DNA from: Flavobacteriales bacterium
GTDB taxonomy: Bacteria > Bacteroidota > Bacteroidia > Flavobacteriales_F > PHOS-HE28
Reading direction: 5' to 3'
Length of the DNA stretch: 64,000 bases
NCBI GenBank assembly: GCA_016717305.1
Contig: JADKFY010000004.1
Span: 242,689-306,688, forward strand
Shown here: positions 39,329-47,845 of the stretch, one piece after another
Layout of the letters: the number at the start of each line of letters is the position of its first letter
Numbering within the stretch: position 1 is the stretch's first letter
Translations under genes and position numbers: made by a program
The notes under the pieces: model-generated
The model's input: the letters and a program-made list of their open reading frames with translations, nothing else
What the model was told of the DNA's origin: nothing
The model's database searches: none

Positions 39329-42300
39329 ATGATCACTTCACGCACCCTCTTTATCTCGCTTTTGTCCTGCTCAATACTACTCACACTTCCAAATGTGACC
39401 CAAGCACAAACACTACCGGCCAACTTCAGCAGTTCGCTTACAGCCGCAGGCTCCTTTAACCAGCCTGTTGGTGTAACCTGGGATGCCAACGGAAGGCAGT
39501 ATGTCTGGGAAAAAGGAGGGAAGGTCTGGATCGTTTCAAACGGAACGCGCCTGCCTTCTCCAATGGTGGATATTGGTCCAGAAGTAGGGAACTGGCGAGA
39601 TCATGGAATGTTGGGATTTGCCCTGGATCCCGATTTCTTGAGCAATGGCAGGATCTACATGATGTATACCGTGGACCGGCACTACTTGATGAATTTTGGA
39701 ACGGGCAGTTATTCTTCCAGTACCAACGAATATTATGCGGCCACGATCATGCGTATCGTTCGATACACGGCTACAGGTCCAGGACTCACTGGTGTGGACC
39801 CGAACAGCAGGTTTATTCTCTTGGGTGAAACCCGCCAAACCGGTGCTGCGCTTCTTCACGAATCGCACAGCACCGGATCCTTGGTCTTTGGTGCCGATGG
39901 TACCTTGATGGCGACCATAGGTGATGCCGCGAGCTACAATACGGTGGATGTAGGTAGCGACGGTCCGACCTATTATGCCACGGCATTGGCCGAGGGTATT
40001 TTGCGACCTGAGGAAAACATCGGCGCGTTCAGGTCCCAGCTGCTGAATTGCCACAATGGAAAACTGTTACGATTGGATCCGAACACCGGAAATGGTGTGC
40101 CAAGCAATCCTTATTACGACGCCTCCGCACCACGCTCTCCGAAGTCACGTGTCTGGGCTTTGGGCCTTCGGAACCCGTTCCGAATGACGAAGAAGCCCAA
40201 CACAGGCAGCACCAATCCAGCTGATGGCAATCCCGGTGTCTTCTATATCGGCGATGTGGGCTGGGGTACATGGGAGGAATTCAGCATTTGCACAGAAGCA
40301 GGGATGAACTTCGGTTGGCCGATGTTCGAAGGGTTGGATCCGCTAGGGGGCTATTCATCGGTTTTGGTCCAGAATAGGGATATGCCCAATCCATTGTACA
40401 ACGGTGGCAGTTGCCAACAACAGTATTTCAACTTCCAAGATCTCTTGAAGCAGGACACAAGGCAAGTGCTCAACAATCATATGAACCCATGTAATCCGGG
40501 AGTGCCAATTCCCATTGGAACGCCCAAATGGATACACGCCAGACCAAATGTTGATTGGAAACATGGTAACCAAAGCCGGGTTGGTGGGTTTGTCGGCGAC
40601 AATGCCGTGACCTTTGATCTGGACGCTGGCAATTCACCGGTACCTGGTCCACGTTTCGGCGGGAACGCCGCCTTGGCAGGACCTTTTATGGAAGGCTCCA
40701 ATTGGCCAGCTGGCTACCAGAACTCAGCCTATCACTCGGATTATGCATCAGGTTGGATCAAACGCTTCAAGTATGATGAGAACGAGAATCTGGTGAGCGT
40801 GCATGACTTCGCCAGTGGGCTTGGTGCGATAACTTGGGTGGGAGCTGGTCCGGATGGTTGTCTATGGTACATCAAGTACAGTTCCAACGAGGTTCACAGG
40901 ATCTGTTTCAACGGCACCGTGAACTTGCCACCCATAGCGAATGCCACCCAGACCGTCCAATATGGTCCAGGTCCATTGGTCGTGAATTTTAACGGATCGG
41001 GAAGCAGCGATCCGGAAAACCTGCCAATAAGCTACCTATGGGATTTTGGTAACGGGACCAGTACACTGGCGAACCCCCAACGCACATTTACAGCACCTGC
41101 TGGCGTGGTGGTCAGTTACACGATAACGTTGACCGTAACGGACAACATCGGCCAGACATCAACCGCACAGTTGTTGGTGTCAGTGAACAACACTCCACCG
41201 GTTGTGGATATCACCAGCATTGCGCAGGGTTCATTATATCCTGTCGGGGTGGATACGATCTATCAATTGCAAGCTGCGGTCACCGATGCTCAACACGGTC
41301 CTTCACAATTGAGCTATGCTTGGAGCACCACGCTTTACCACAACAACCACGTACACCCTGAACCGGCTGATCCTGCGGTGAACACTTCCACGGTGATCAG
41401 TGGTGCCGGTTGCGATGGGGACAACTACTCGTGGCGCGTAGAACTGGCAGTTACCGATGCCGGGGGGCTAACTGGATATTCCAGCCGCACACTTGAACCC
41501 CGTTGCAACGCCATCGCACCCACAGCAGTGATCACCACGAACGTTTCTGCAGGACCATCCCCCTTGTTGGTGGTCTTCGATGGGACTGCATCATTCGATC
41601 CAGGAACCATAGTCTCCTATGCTTGGGATTTTGGCGATGGCACCACAAGTACGAGCCCAACACCATCCAAGACGTTCAGTTCGGGGGGGGACAGGCACGT
41701 CTCCTTAATGGTCACCGACAATGATGGATTGACCGGAACGGCCACGAAAGTGATCAGTGTGATCACCTACGATCCACCGTTATGTGTTGGGCCGATAGGC
41801 TCCGTACTGCGCGAGTACTGGAACAATGTGAATGGCGGCTCCGTGAACGATCTGGTCACCAGCCCGAACTATCCGAACTCACCAACCGGCAGCAGCCAAA
41901 TGACCTCGTTCACGACACCTTCCGGGTTCGGGGATAATTATGGTCAGCGGATCCGTGGCTACATCATTCCACCTGTGACCGGCACGTACACATTCACGGC
42001 AACAAGTGACGATAACGGATTGGTCTACCTGAGCCAGAACGCAGACCCAGCGCACAAACAGTTGATATGCGAGGTGCCGGGCTGGACCAATTACACGGAA
42101 TACACCAAGTATCCTTTGCAGACCAGTGCCGGTATCACCTTGCAAGCTGGCGTTTACTACTACGTGGAATACCTCCACAAGGAAGGTGGTGGTGGTGATT
42201 TTGCCGCTTTGTGGTGGCAAACTCCTTCGAGTAATACACGTGCCTTGGTGCCGGCACAGTCGTTGGCGCCATGGGTAAATTGTGCGCCTAGTGTGCAATT

Positions 42301-43024
42301 GCGGGTTGGTTTGCAGGGACCTACTTCAACCGGATCCAGTCTAATGAAGGACGATCTGCGTGCAGCCAACTTGGTCCCGTTCACTGAGCCTTACGCGGCT
42401 GCTGGGTTTACCTTGGTGGGCAGTGGGGGTGAGTCGATCTCTCCTGCCTTGTTAGCCGTTACCGGACCGGATGCGGTCGTGGATTGGGTGATGATCGAGA
42501 TACGTAACAAGACGAATCCCGCCACGGTGGTTGCTACCAAAAGTGCATTGCTTCAGCGGGATGGGGATGTGATCGGAACGGATGGAAGAGCGAGGATCCA
42601 GTTCAACATTCCCGCGGACCAATACTATATCGCGATCCGTCATAGGAACCATTTCGGCGCAATGACGTTCGCTGCTAAGGTCTTGGGTAGTGAAGTAGCC
42701 TATTTGGATTTCTCCCTTGCCCAAGAGCCCATGTATGGCTCGAACGCGCGTTATGCCATGCCGAACGGGAAAATGGCCCTGTGGGCCGGTAACACAGTGC
42801 TGGACAACCGTTTGATGTACACTGGAGGGGGAAATGACCGGGACCCGATACTTTTCGCAATTGGAGGAAACGTGGCCACAGCCATCCTTCCCGGTTATCA
42901 CCCTACGGACGCGAATTTGGACGGTATAGTGAAGTACACCGGTGCGCAAAACGATAGGGACCTTATCCTGTTCAATATCGGCGGAATGGTGGCTACTTTG
43001 ATCCGCGATCAGCAACTACCTTGA
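39329..43024 (+). CDS. Secreted GSDH-type dehydrogenase with PKD and PA14 domains
   Basis: A 1,231-residue secreted protein. The signal peptide is cleaved after TQAQ. Residues about 30-530 form a glucose/sorbosone-dehydrogenase six-bladed propeller (QPVGVTWDANGRQYVWEKGG, MLGFALDPDFLSNGRIYMMY, VWALGLRNPFRM, ITWVGAGPDGCLWYIKY), the kind that may use PQQ. Then come PKD domains (SYLWDFGNGTSTLANPQRTF near 575, YAWDFGDGTTST near 770), a PA14 carbohydrate-binding domain (about 825-990, NYGQRIRGYIIPP, GGGGDFAALWWQTP) and a C-terminal module ending in two dockerin-like repeats (DANLDGIVKYTG, NDRDLILFNIGG) common in Bacteroidota secreted proteins. No type A sorting domain is visible. It is likely involved in sugar oxidation or binding. 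Confidence 0.88.
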   Translation: MITSRTLFISLLSCSILLTLPNVTQAQTLPANFSSSLTAAGSFNQPVGVTWDANGRQYVWEKGGKVWIVSNGTRLPSPMVDIGPEVGNWRDHGMLGFALDPDFLSNGRIYMMYTVDRHYLMNFGTGSYSSSTNEYYAATIMRIVRYTATGPGLTGVDPNSRFILLGETRQTGAALLHESHSTGSLVFGADGTLMATIGDAASYNTVDVGSDGPTYYATALAEGILRPEENIGAFRSQLLNCHNGKLLRLDPNTGNGVPSNPYYDASAPRSPKSRVWALGLRNPFRMTKKPNTGSTNPADGNPGVFYIGDVGWGTWEEFSICTEAGMNFGWPMFEGLDPLGGYSSVLVQNRDMPNPLYNGGSCQQQYFNFQDLLKQDTRQVLNNHMNPCNPGVPIPIGTPKWIHARPNVDWKHGNQSRVGGFVGDNAVTFDLDAGNSPVPGPRFGGNAALAGPFMEGSNWPAGYQNSAYHSDYASGWIKRFKYDENENLVSVHDFASGLGAITWVGAGPDGCLWYIKYSSNEVHRICFNGTVNLPPIANATQTVQYGPGPLVVNFNGSGSSDPENLPISYLWDFGNGTSTLANPQRTFTAPAGVVVSYTITLTVTDNIGQTSTAQLLVSVNNTPPVVDITSIAQGSLYPVGVDTIYQLQAAVTDAQHGPSQLSYAWSTTLYHNNHVHPEPADPAVNTSTVISGAGCDGDNYSWRVELAVTDAGGLTGYSSRTLEPRCNAIAPTAVITTNVSAGPSPLLVVFDGTASFDPGTIVSYAWDFGDGTTSTSPTPSKTFSSGGDRHVSLMVTDNDGLTGTATKVISVITYDPPLCVGPIGSVLREYWNNVNGGSVNDLVTSPNYPNSPTGSSQMTSFTTPSGFGDNYGQRIRGYIIPPVTGTYTFTATSDDNGLVYLSQNADPAHKQLICEVPGWTNYTEYTKYPLQTSAGITLQAGVYYYVEYLHKEGGGGDFAALWWQTPSSNTRALVPAQSLAPWVNCAPSVQLRVGLQGPTSTGSSLMKDDLRAANLVPFTEPYAAAGFTLVGSGGESISPALLAVTGPDAVVDWVMIEIRNKTNPATVVATKSALLQRDGDVIGTDGRARIQFNIPADQYYIAIRHRNHFGAMTFAAKVLGSEVAYLDFSLAQEPMYGSNARYAMPNGKMALWAGNTVLDNRLMYTGGGNDRDPILFAIGGNVATAILPGYHPTDANLDGIVKYTGAQNDRDLILFNIGGMVATLIRDQQLP

Positions 43025-43036
43025 CACGAATTATTG

Positions 43037-43195
43037 CTACACTCGCTTGTTCAGACCAGTGCGGAGATAAGCATCCAATGCTTTCCCTTTGCGTTCGGTG
43101 CAGATCATTTCAAGTACACTTTGCGTCCTTGCATCCAGGACGCGAGGTACACTTTGGTCCTTGACACGTTTACCGTAGGTTTTTCCAGTTGTCAT
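43037..43195 (-). CDS. Small hypothetical protein (52 aa)
   Basis: ATG at 43195 to TAG at 43037-43039 encodes 52 residues, MTTGKTYGKRVKDQS...ALDAYLRTGLNKRV. The composition is balanced and protein-like, basic, and predicted largely helical (VLDARTQSVLEMI, KGKALDAYLRTGL). No Cys-rich or membrane features are present. It fills the otherwise empty gap between two convergent secreted-protein genes. No family is recognised. It could be a genuine small protein or the remnant C-terminus of a longer helical protein. Confidence 0.4.
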   Translation of the reverse strand: MTTGKTYGKRVKDQSVPRVLDARTQSVLEMICTERKGKALDAYLRTGLNKRV

Positions 43196-43302
43196 GGTAA
43201 GCCGAATTTGAAGCGAAGGAATACGTGGCCTACTATCCGGTCAATACCGCGATCATGTTAGCAAGGGGTGGAAGCGTTAACGATCGTTCTTCAAGGAGTT
43301 GT

Positions 43303-44460
43303 TCAAAACCCGTCGTTATTGCGTCGAATGAACAACACTTGCCTTCCGAATTCCCCGAAGGATCGTCCCGTACCGATGAAGCCATCATTAAACGGTAGAA
43401 GGTGAACGATCCGTTCCTCTTTTCCTGTATCCAAGGTTCGTTCCCAGATCATGTTACCGCTTGGTGTAAGGCGTTGGATAAGAGCATCCGATCGGCCAAG
43501 GGTACCCACTTCTCCCGCTAGAAGCAGGTCGCCGTTCGCTGCCAAAGTGAGGGCATAGGCACGATGTTCCAAGTCGGCATTGCCAAAGGTCTTGGTCCAA
43601 AGTGTATCACCTTGTAGATCAACTGCGACCAGATGGACGTGTGCGGGAATGGCATTCAGCGTTGGGTTGAAGGCGCCGTAACTGGTGGTCCATCCAGCAG
43701 CCACGAATTGTCCATTGCCCATTGCGACAAGGGCTCGCGCCTCTTCCAATGCGGATCCGCCCAAGGTGGTGCTCCAGATCAGGTTGCCGTCCAAGTCCAA
43801 CCTCGCGAAAAGCATGTCGCTCGTACCTCCGAAGTTCACACTCCGCCCGGTCACGATAAGGTCTGTTCCATCCACCGCCACGGCATGCGCTTCTTCGTCC
43901 GTGGCGCTTTCCATTACGCGTGTCCATAGTTGTTCTCCGTTGGACCCATAACGCGAGATCATCGCATCGTGGCCTGTTGTTCCTTCAATAACACCACATA
44001 CCACCACGCCGCCATCTTGCATTCCTGTGGCACCTAAGTATTGAACACCTTCCGTAAGGCTATCCAACGCTGTCCAGATCACTTCACCTTGTTCGTTGAA
44101 TTTCACTACCAACCCCTGATGTTGATCTCCCCATAAAGGAAGTAGACTGCCGAATTGGAAAGCGACCCCGTTCGAGGCGGTCGCCATCCCTTGCAGAAAA
44201 ACGGAGCCGTTCAACGGCAGGTCGACGGACGATTGCAGGGATCCAGCACCAGATAATCGATAGGATCGGCCCACATGTTTGCCCAATTGCGGATCGTGGT
44301 CCCTAACACCCGCCAGATAGCCTGTTTGGGTTGGCATGGCCCCGATACCATCTTGGGCGGATGCACCTCCGATCGTCTGGGTGAAACTTTGCGCCCGACT
44401 TGTGTGCGTTGAAAAATAAGTGACGAACAATAGGAGGAATAAAAGCCAAATGGATCTCAT
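43303..44460 (-). CDS. Secreted beta-propeller (delta-60-like) repeat protein
   Basis: A 385-residue protein with a signal peptide (MRSIWLLFLLLFVTYFSTH, cleavage after SRAQ). The mature part is a series of about 45-60-residue repeats ending in G.LIW or GE.LW followed by a GG/GS strand (NEQGEVIWTALD, SNGEQLWTRVM, LDGNLIWSTTLGGSALEEA, PSGNMIWERTLD), typical of delta-60/SBBP-type propellers. There is no sorting domain at the C-terminus (RQVLFIRRNNDGF), so periplasmic or cell-surface placement is uncertain. A TACCTTCG box lies four bases before the ATG. The function is unknown. Confidence 0.75.
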   Translation of the reverse strand: MRSIWLLFLLLFVTYFSTHTSRAQSFTQTIGGASAQDGIGAMPTQTGYLAGVRDHDPQLGKHVGRSYRLSGAGSLQSSVDLPLNGSVFLQGMATASNGVAFQFGSLLPLWGDQHQGLVVKFNEQGEVIWTALDSLTEGVQYLGATGMQDGGVVVCGVIEGTTGHDAMISRYGSNGEQLWTRVMESATDEEAHAVAVDGTDLIVTGRSVNFGGTSDMLFARLDLDGNLIWSTTLGGSALEEARALVAMGNGQFVAAGWTTSYGAFNPTLNAIPAHVHLVAVDLQGDTLWTKTFGNADLEHRAYALTLAANGDLLLAGEVGTLGRSDALIQRLTPSGNMIWERTLDTGKEERIVHLLPFNDGFIGTGRSFGEFGRQVLFIRRNNDGF

Positions 44461-44464
44461 GTGC

Positions 44465-44472
44465 CGAAGGTA
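44465..44472 (-). promoter_or_regulatory. Possible -7 box of the beta-propeller gene
   Basis: TACCTTCG on the minus strand, one mismatch from TAnnTTTG, four bases before the ATG at 44460. Confidence 0.35.
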
Positions 44473-44582
44473 TTAACACACTGGAAAACATGGGCAGGAA
44501 TGAGGCCATATGACAACCCGGTCCCGGAACGATGGTATCAGAACATGATCTCCACAGTGGATCAGGCTCGATCCAATTCAGT

Positions 44583-44589
44583 TACTTCG
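44583..44589 (+). promoter_or_regulatory. Possible -7 box of the PAP2 gene
   Basis: TACTTCG is followed by four bases and the ATG at 44594. The same spacing is seen with TACTTTG at 56067 and 49922. Confidence 0.3.
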
Positions 44590-44593
44590 CCGT

Positions 44594-45268
44594 ATGGAAC
44601 GTGCCCGCGCCGTTAAGTGGTTCCTGATCGTTACATGCTTGTGCGCGTTGCCAGCTTCGGTTGCATTACTTACCATGGACCGGTTCGAGTTGCACCGGAC
44701 GATGCATCCCATCCATACACGAGCCTTGGACATGTTCTTTCGGTACGTTACTCACATCGGTGATGGCTTGACACCTACGGTGATCGCGCTCTATCTACTA
44801 CTCTTCCGACGAATGCGATCTTTTTTAATGATGGCAGTGGGATGTGCACTTAGTGCGATCGTCGTCCAGGTCTTGAAACAAGGACCATTCTCCGGAATGG
44901 ACCGGCCATCCGGTTTCCGGGAACAGTTGGGTGACCTCCATTGGCTGGAAGGGTTGGAATTGAACCATCATTTTAGTTTCCCCAGCGGACATTCGGCTGC
45001 AGCCTTTGGTATGTGCTTCGCTATGGCCGTGCTATTAGGTAAGAAAGGGTGGGGCACTGCGCTCGGGTTGCTGGCCGTTTTGATCGCCTACTCAAGAGTG
45101 TACCTGAACCAGCATTTCACACTCGACATCTTGGTAGGTATGGTGATCGGAGCAGGGGTCTCTTGGTTGACCTACTATTACCTCTACAAGTCCAAGTATT
45201 CGAAACGTTCTTGGTTGGACCGGGATGGGGTGGCCATTGGATGGGTTAGACGCGCAAGGGATCGGTAA
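44594..45268 (+). CDS. PAP2-family membrane phosphatase
   Basis: A 224-residue inner-membrane phosphatidic-acid-phosphatase-type enzyme. The three active-site motifs are in order: KQGPFSGMDRP (KxxxxxxRP), PSGHSAA, and SRVYLNQHFTLD (SRxxxxxHxxxD). About six hydrophobic segments surround them, starting at residues 9-26 (FLIVTCLCALPASVALL). Family members dephosphorylate phosphatidic acid, phosphatidylglycerol phosphate, undecaprenyl pyrophosphate or lipid A; the exact substrate cannot be read from sequence. It stands alone and converges on the sugar dehydrogenase gene. Confidence 0.92.
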   Translation: MERARAVKWFLIVTCLCALPASVALLTMDRFELHRTMHPIHTRALDMFFRYVTHIGDGLTPTVIALYLLLFRRMRSFLMMAVGCALSAIVVQVLKQGPFSGMDRPSGFREQLGDLHWLEGLELNHHFSFPSGHSAAAFGMCFAMAVLLGKKGWGTALGLLAVLIAYSRVYLNQHFTLDILVGMVIGAGVSWLTYYYLYKSKYSKRSWLDRDGVAIGWVRRARDR

Positions 45269-45280
45269 CCCCCCGAAATA

Positions 45281-45306
45281 CTGGAAGCGCCTTGCGGCGC
45301 TCCCAG
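45281..45306. terminator. Hairpin between convergent genes
   Basis: CTGG-A-AGCGCC-TTGC-GGCGCT-C-CCAG folds into a 10-pair stem with one mismatch, 12 bases past the PAP2 stop. It lacks a strong T-run, so efficiency is uncertain; it may serve both convergent genes. Confidence 0.5.
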
Positions 45307-45440
45307 GACCATTTTGGCTCGGACTCTCCCTTCCTTACCATTCTGGTCGGCTTTAAGACGACGGAATTAGAAGGGGTCACAGGTAACACGAATATTTTCT
45401 TTGGAAGTCCCTTAGGTCGGACGGGGCCAAGAATGAGTGA

Positions 45441-46568
45441 TCACTGCTTGCCGAAGGAGATGCGATAGATCTTGTCCGCGGCATCATCGCTGACCAAAAG
45501 ACTGCCGTCCGGTGCTTCAAGCACATCCACAGGCCTGCCGGATGCCTTGTTCCCCTTCAGCCAGCCATCAGCGAAGATCTCTGTTTTGGCCGTCCCGTCC
45601 GCTTGTGGGAATGCGACCGCTACCCGGTATCCGATCGGGTCAGTTCGGTTCCAACTCCCATGTTCAGCAATGAATATGGAGTTCTTGTATTTCTCCGGGA
45701 ACATTTCCCCGCGATAGAACCGCATCCCCAATGGTGCCACATGGGGTCCAAGTTTAGCTGCTGGTGGAATGAATGTGCTACATGCCTTCAGTTCGCCGAA
45801 TTCTGGGTCGGGAACGGAGCCTTCGTGACAGTATGGAAAGCCGAAGTGTTGTCCAACCTCGGTCAAGTGGTCCAACTCGCAGGAGGGCGCATCATCTCCC
45901 AACCAATCCCGCCCATTGTCAGTGAACCAAAGGTCTCCGGTACCGGGATCCCAATCGAATCCGACGGTGTTCCGAACTCCGTTGGCAATAACCTCGATCT
46001 CGCTGGTGGTCAGGTCCAGCCGCGTTATTGAAGCGAAGATCGGATCATCGCTCAAGCAGATATTGCATGGCGCACCAACAGGGACGTAGAGCTTTCCGTC
46101 GGGACCGAATGCTATGAACTTCCAACCATGATGTTCCTCATTCGGGTACTTGTCGGTAACGGAGATCGGCTGGGGCGGGGCGCTCAAATGGTCTTCGATG
46201 TCCTCAAGTTTGACTATCCGGGACACGGCACTGATGTACAGGTCCCCATCTCGGAATGCCACCCCGACAGGCATGTCAAGCCCACTTGCAATGATCCATT
46301 TAGTATCTGCTTTCCCATCCCCATCCGTATCCTTCAGAGCGTGTACCACACCTTCGTCGCGAGTGCCTACAAAGAGCGTCCCTTTCGCACCCCAACACAT
46401 TGCTCTGGCGTTGGCTACTTCTTCCGCAAAGACCTCAATTCGAAAACCATCAGGCAGCTTGATGTCGGCAAGATCAGGGTCGCCTGCACCAACACTGGGT
46501 ACGCAGACCGACCCTGAAAAGAGGAAGAGTGTTCCTATGATCGGCAAAGCCCTACCGACCGTGTTCAT
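45441..46568 (-). CDS. PQQ-dependent sugar dehydrogenase-like secreted protein
   Basis: A 375-residue exported propeller protein of the L-sorbosone/glucose dehydrogenase family. The signal peptide is MNTVGRALPIIGTLFLFSGS. Family motifs are FVGTRDEGVVHALKDTDGDG, GVAFRDGDLYISAVSRI, VPVGAPCNICL, NGVRNTVGFDWDPGTGDLWFTDNGRD, GQHFGFPYCHEG, FIAEHGSWNRTDPIGYRV and a closing GSLLVSDDAADKIYRI. It probably oxidises a sugar or polyol in the periplasm. Its ATG overlaps the UspA stop by four bases, so the two are translationally coupled. It belongs to a different subfamily from the GSDH/PA14 protein at 39.3 kb. Confidence 0.9.
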   Translation of the reverse strand: MNTVGRALPIIGTLFLFSGSVCVPSVGAGDPDLADIKLPDGFRIEVFAEEVANARAMCWGAKGTLFVGTRDEGVVHALKDTDGDGKADTKWIIASGLDMPVGVAFRDGDLYISAVSRIVKLEDIEDHLSAPPQPISVTDKYPNEEHHGWKFIAFGPDGKLYVPVGAPCNICLSDDPIFASITRLDLTTSEIEVIANGVRNTVGFDWDPGTGDLWFTDNGRDWLGDDAPSCELDHLTEVGQHFGFPYCHEGSVPDPEFGELKACSTFIPPAAKLGPHVAPLGMRFYRGEMFPEKYKNSIFIAEHGSWNRTDPIGYRVAVAFPQADGTAKTEIFADGWLKGNKASGRPVDVLEAPDGSLLVSDDAADKIYRISFGKQ

Positions 46569-47008
46569 TCCTTTCCTTTGGCCGGGATGATGAGTACAGG
46601 CACCGTACTGTCCCCAAGCACTTGTTGGCTAACGCTACCTACAAATGCTTTGTAAATGGCACCGTGTCCATGGGAACCCATAACGATCAGATCAGCTTCC
46701 AAACGGCCTGCTTCATCAATGATGGTTGCACTAGTCGGTCCTTGTACCAATAAAGCTTCTGCTGAAATTCCCTTGCTCCGCAGCCCTTCAGCAATGGATT
46801 GGATCTGCGCGTGCTCCTTCTTCAGTTCATCTGCACGTTGATCACGAACATAACGCGGTCCAGTGCCAAAACCAACGAAATCCGGGTCCGGTGCGGCCAC
46901 GTGTACCAACCAGATCTTTGCACCGAAACCTTGGGCAAAATGGGCAGCGACCTCAACAGTGCTGTTCGTTACAGAGGAGAGATCGATCGGTACAAGTATG
47001 TTCTTCAT
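46565..47008 (-). CDS. Universal stress protein, UspA family
   Basis: A 147-residue cytosolic single-domain Usp. It begins MKNILVPIDLSSVTNSTVEVA and ends with the ATP-binding signature MGSHGHGAIYKAFVGSVSQQVL (G-x2-G-x9-GS) and VPVLIIPAKG, so it is of the ATP-binding type. It is the first gene of a pair with the sugar dehydrogenase (ATGA overlap), an unusual pairing that may tie periplasmic sugar oxidation to stress or energy state. CAAATTA at 47031-47037 reads TAATTTG on the minus strand, 22 bases upstream of the ATG, and could be its -7 box. Confidence 0.93.
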   Translation of the reverse strand: MKNILVPIDLSSVTNSTVEVAAHFAQGFGAKIWLVHVAAPDPDFVGFGTGPRYVRDQRADELKKEHAQIQSIAEGLRSKGISAEALLVQGPTSATIIDEAGRLEADLIVMGSHGHGAIYKAFVGSVSQQVLGDSTVPVLIIPAKGKE

Positions 47009-47077
47009 TTCAGGAAATGGTTAGGGTCACCAAATTACGCATAGCAGCGCAACTTGATGACCCATTATCAGTCAGGT

Positions 47078-47103
47078 CGTGGTCCCGGCATTGCCGGGCA
47101 CGA
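47078..47103 (-). terminator. Hairpin after the AT-hook protein gene
   Basis: CCCGGC (47084-47089) and GCCGGG (47093-47098) form the core of a stem that extends through TCGTG/CACGA with a two-base bulge, directly beyond the stop at 47104. Confidence 0.45.
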
Positions 47104-47715
47104 TCAATTCAGTACAAGCTTATCCAAATGCTGTCCCCGGAGCTTGCCGCTTGTTGCGAAGAACCAATCCTTGATCCCGTAATGATAGCCGCGGCGAAGG
47201 CCCGACCGATGGGTTCCTAGTTTGCCGCGTGTTCCGCTTAGTTTCTGCAATACCCTGGTGATCTTCTCCTCGACTTCCTGAGCAGTCATTTCAGGTGCAT
47301 TCTTCTTGGCCCAATCCTTCGCGTGGGAAACAATGTCCTCTTTGGGGAGCAATCGGCCCTTCTTCTGGATATTCCCGATCACCATCAGGTCCCACGGACT
47401 GGGCTTATATCCTTCCGGGCTCACTTTGCGCTTCTTGCGCGTTTTCTTGGTTGCCTTTAGAGCGGCATTCTTCCGAGGTCTACCAGGCCCGCGTTTGATG
47501 ATCCCGTCTACTGGCAATGGGTTCTTTCGAGGTCTTCCTGGACCTCTCTTGATCGCGCCATCGGCAACAACTGGTGTTTCGACGGTCCTCATTTCCTTGA
47601 GTTGACCGATGGTATCACGCACTCTTTCAAGTTGGAACAGCAATCGTTTCCGTTCTGCCCTATATTGGTTCAGGAGCAGATCAACATTCTTGTTTCCCAG
47701 TCTTTTGGTTGTCAT
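47104..47715 (-). CDS. AT-hook DNA-binding protein
   Basis: A 203-residue basic protein. Residues 10-45 form a likely coiled coil (LLNQYRAERKRLLFQLERVRD). Two AT-hook motifs, KRGPGRPRKN, lie at about residues 56-65 and 74-83, followed by a Lys/Arg-rich linker. Residues about 105-165 look like a small helical domain with ALIVS-type packing (DLMVIGNIQKKGRLLPKEDIV), and the end (YHYGIKDWFFATSGKLRGQHL) is aromatic. It is probably a chromatin or nucleoid-associated factor, rather like coiled-coil/AT-hook proteins known in Bacteroidota and Myxobacteria; targets are unknown. Confidence 0.7.
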   Translation of the reverse strand: MTTKRLGNKNVDLLLNQYRAERKRLLFQLERVRDTIGQLKEMRTVETPVVADGAIKRGPGRPRKNPLPVDGIIKRGPGRPRKNAALKATKKTRKKRKVSPEGYKPSPWDLMVIGNIQKKGRLLPKEDIVSHAKDWAKKNAPEMTAQEVEEKITRVLQKLSGTRGKLGTHRSGLRRGYHYGIKDWFFATSGKLRGQHLDKLVLN

Positions 47716-47845
47716 GTTCTAAGTTTTGGGTGGAACTTCGGAGCAAATCGAAGCGCATCATGAGGCTGCAAAGATGGAAATGATCGTCCGCATTCGGAAA
47801 GCCGGATGACCAATATTGACAAGAATTGTACTTATTCCGGAAATG

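Noticed and set aside
43037..43195. Toxin-antitoxin component
   Set aside because: Only one small frame, no partner, and no known toxin or antitoxin motif.
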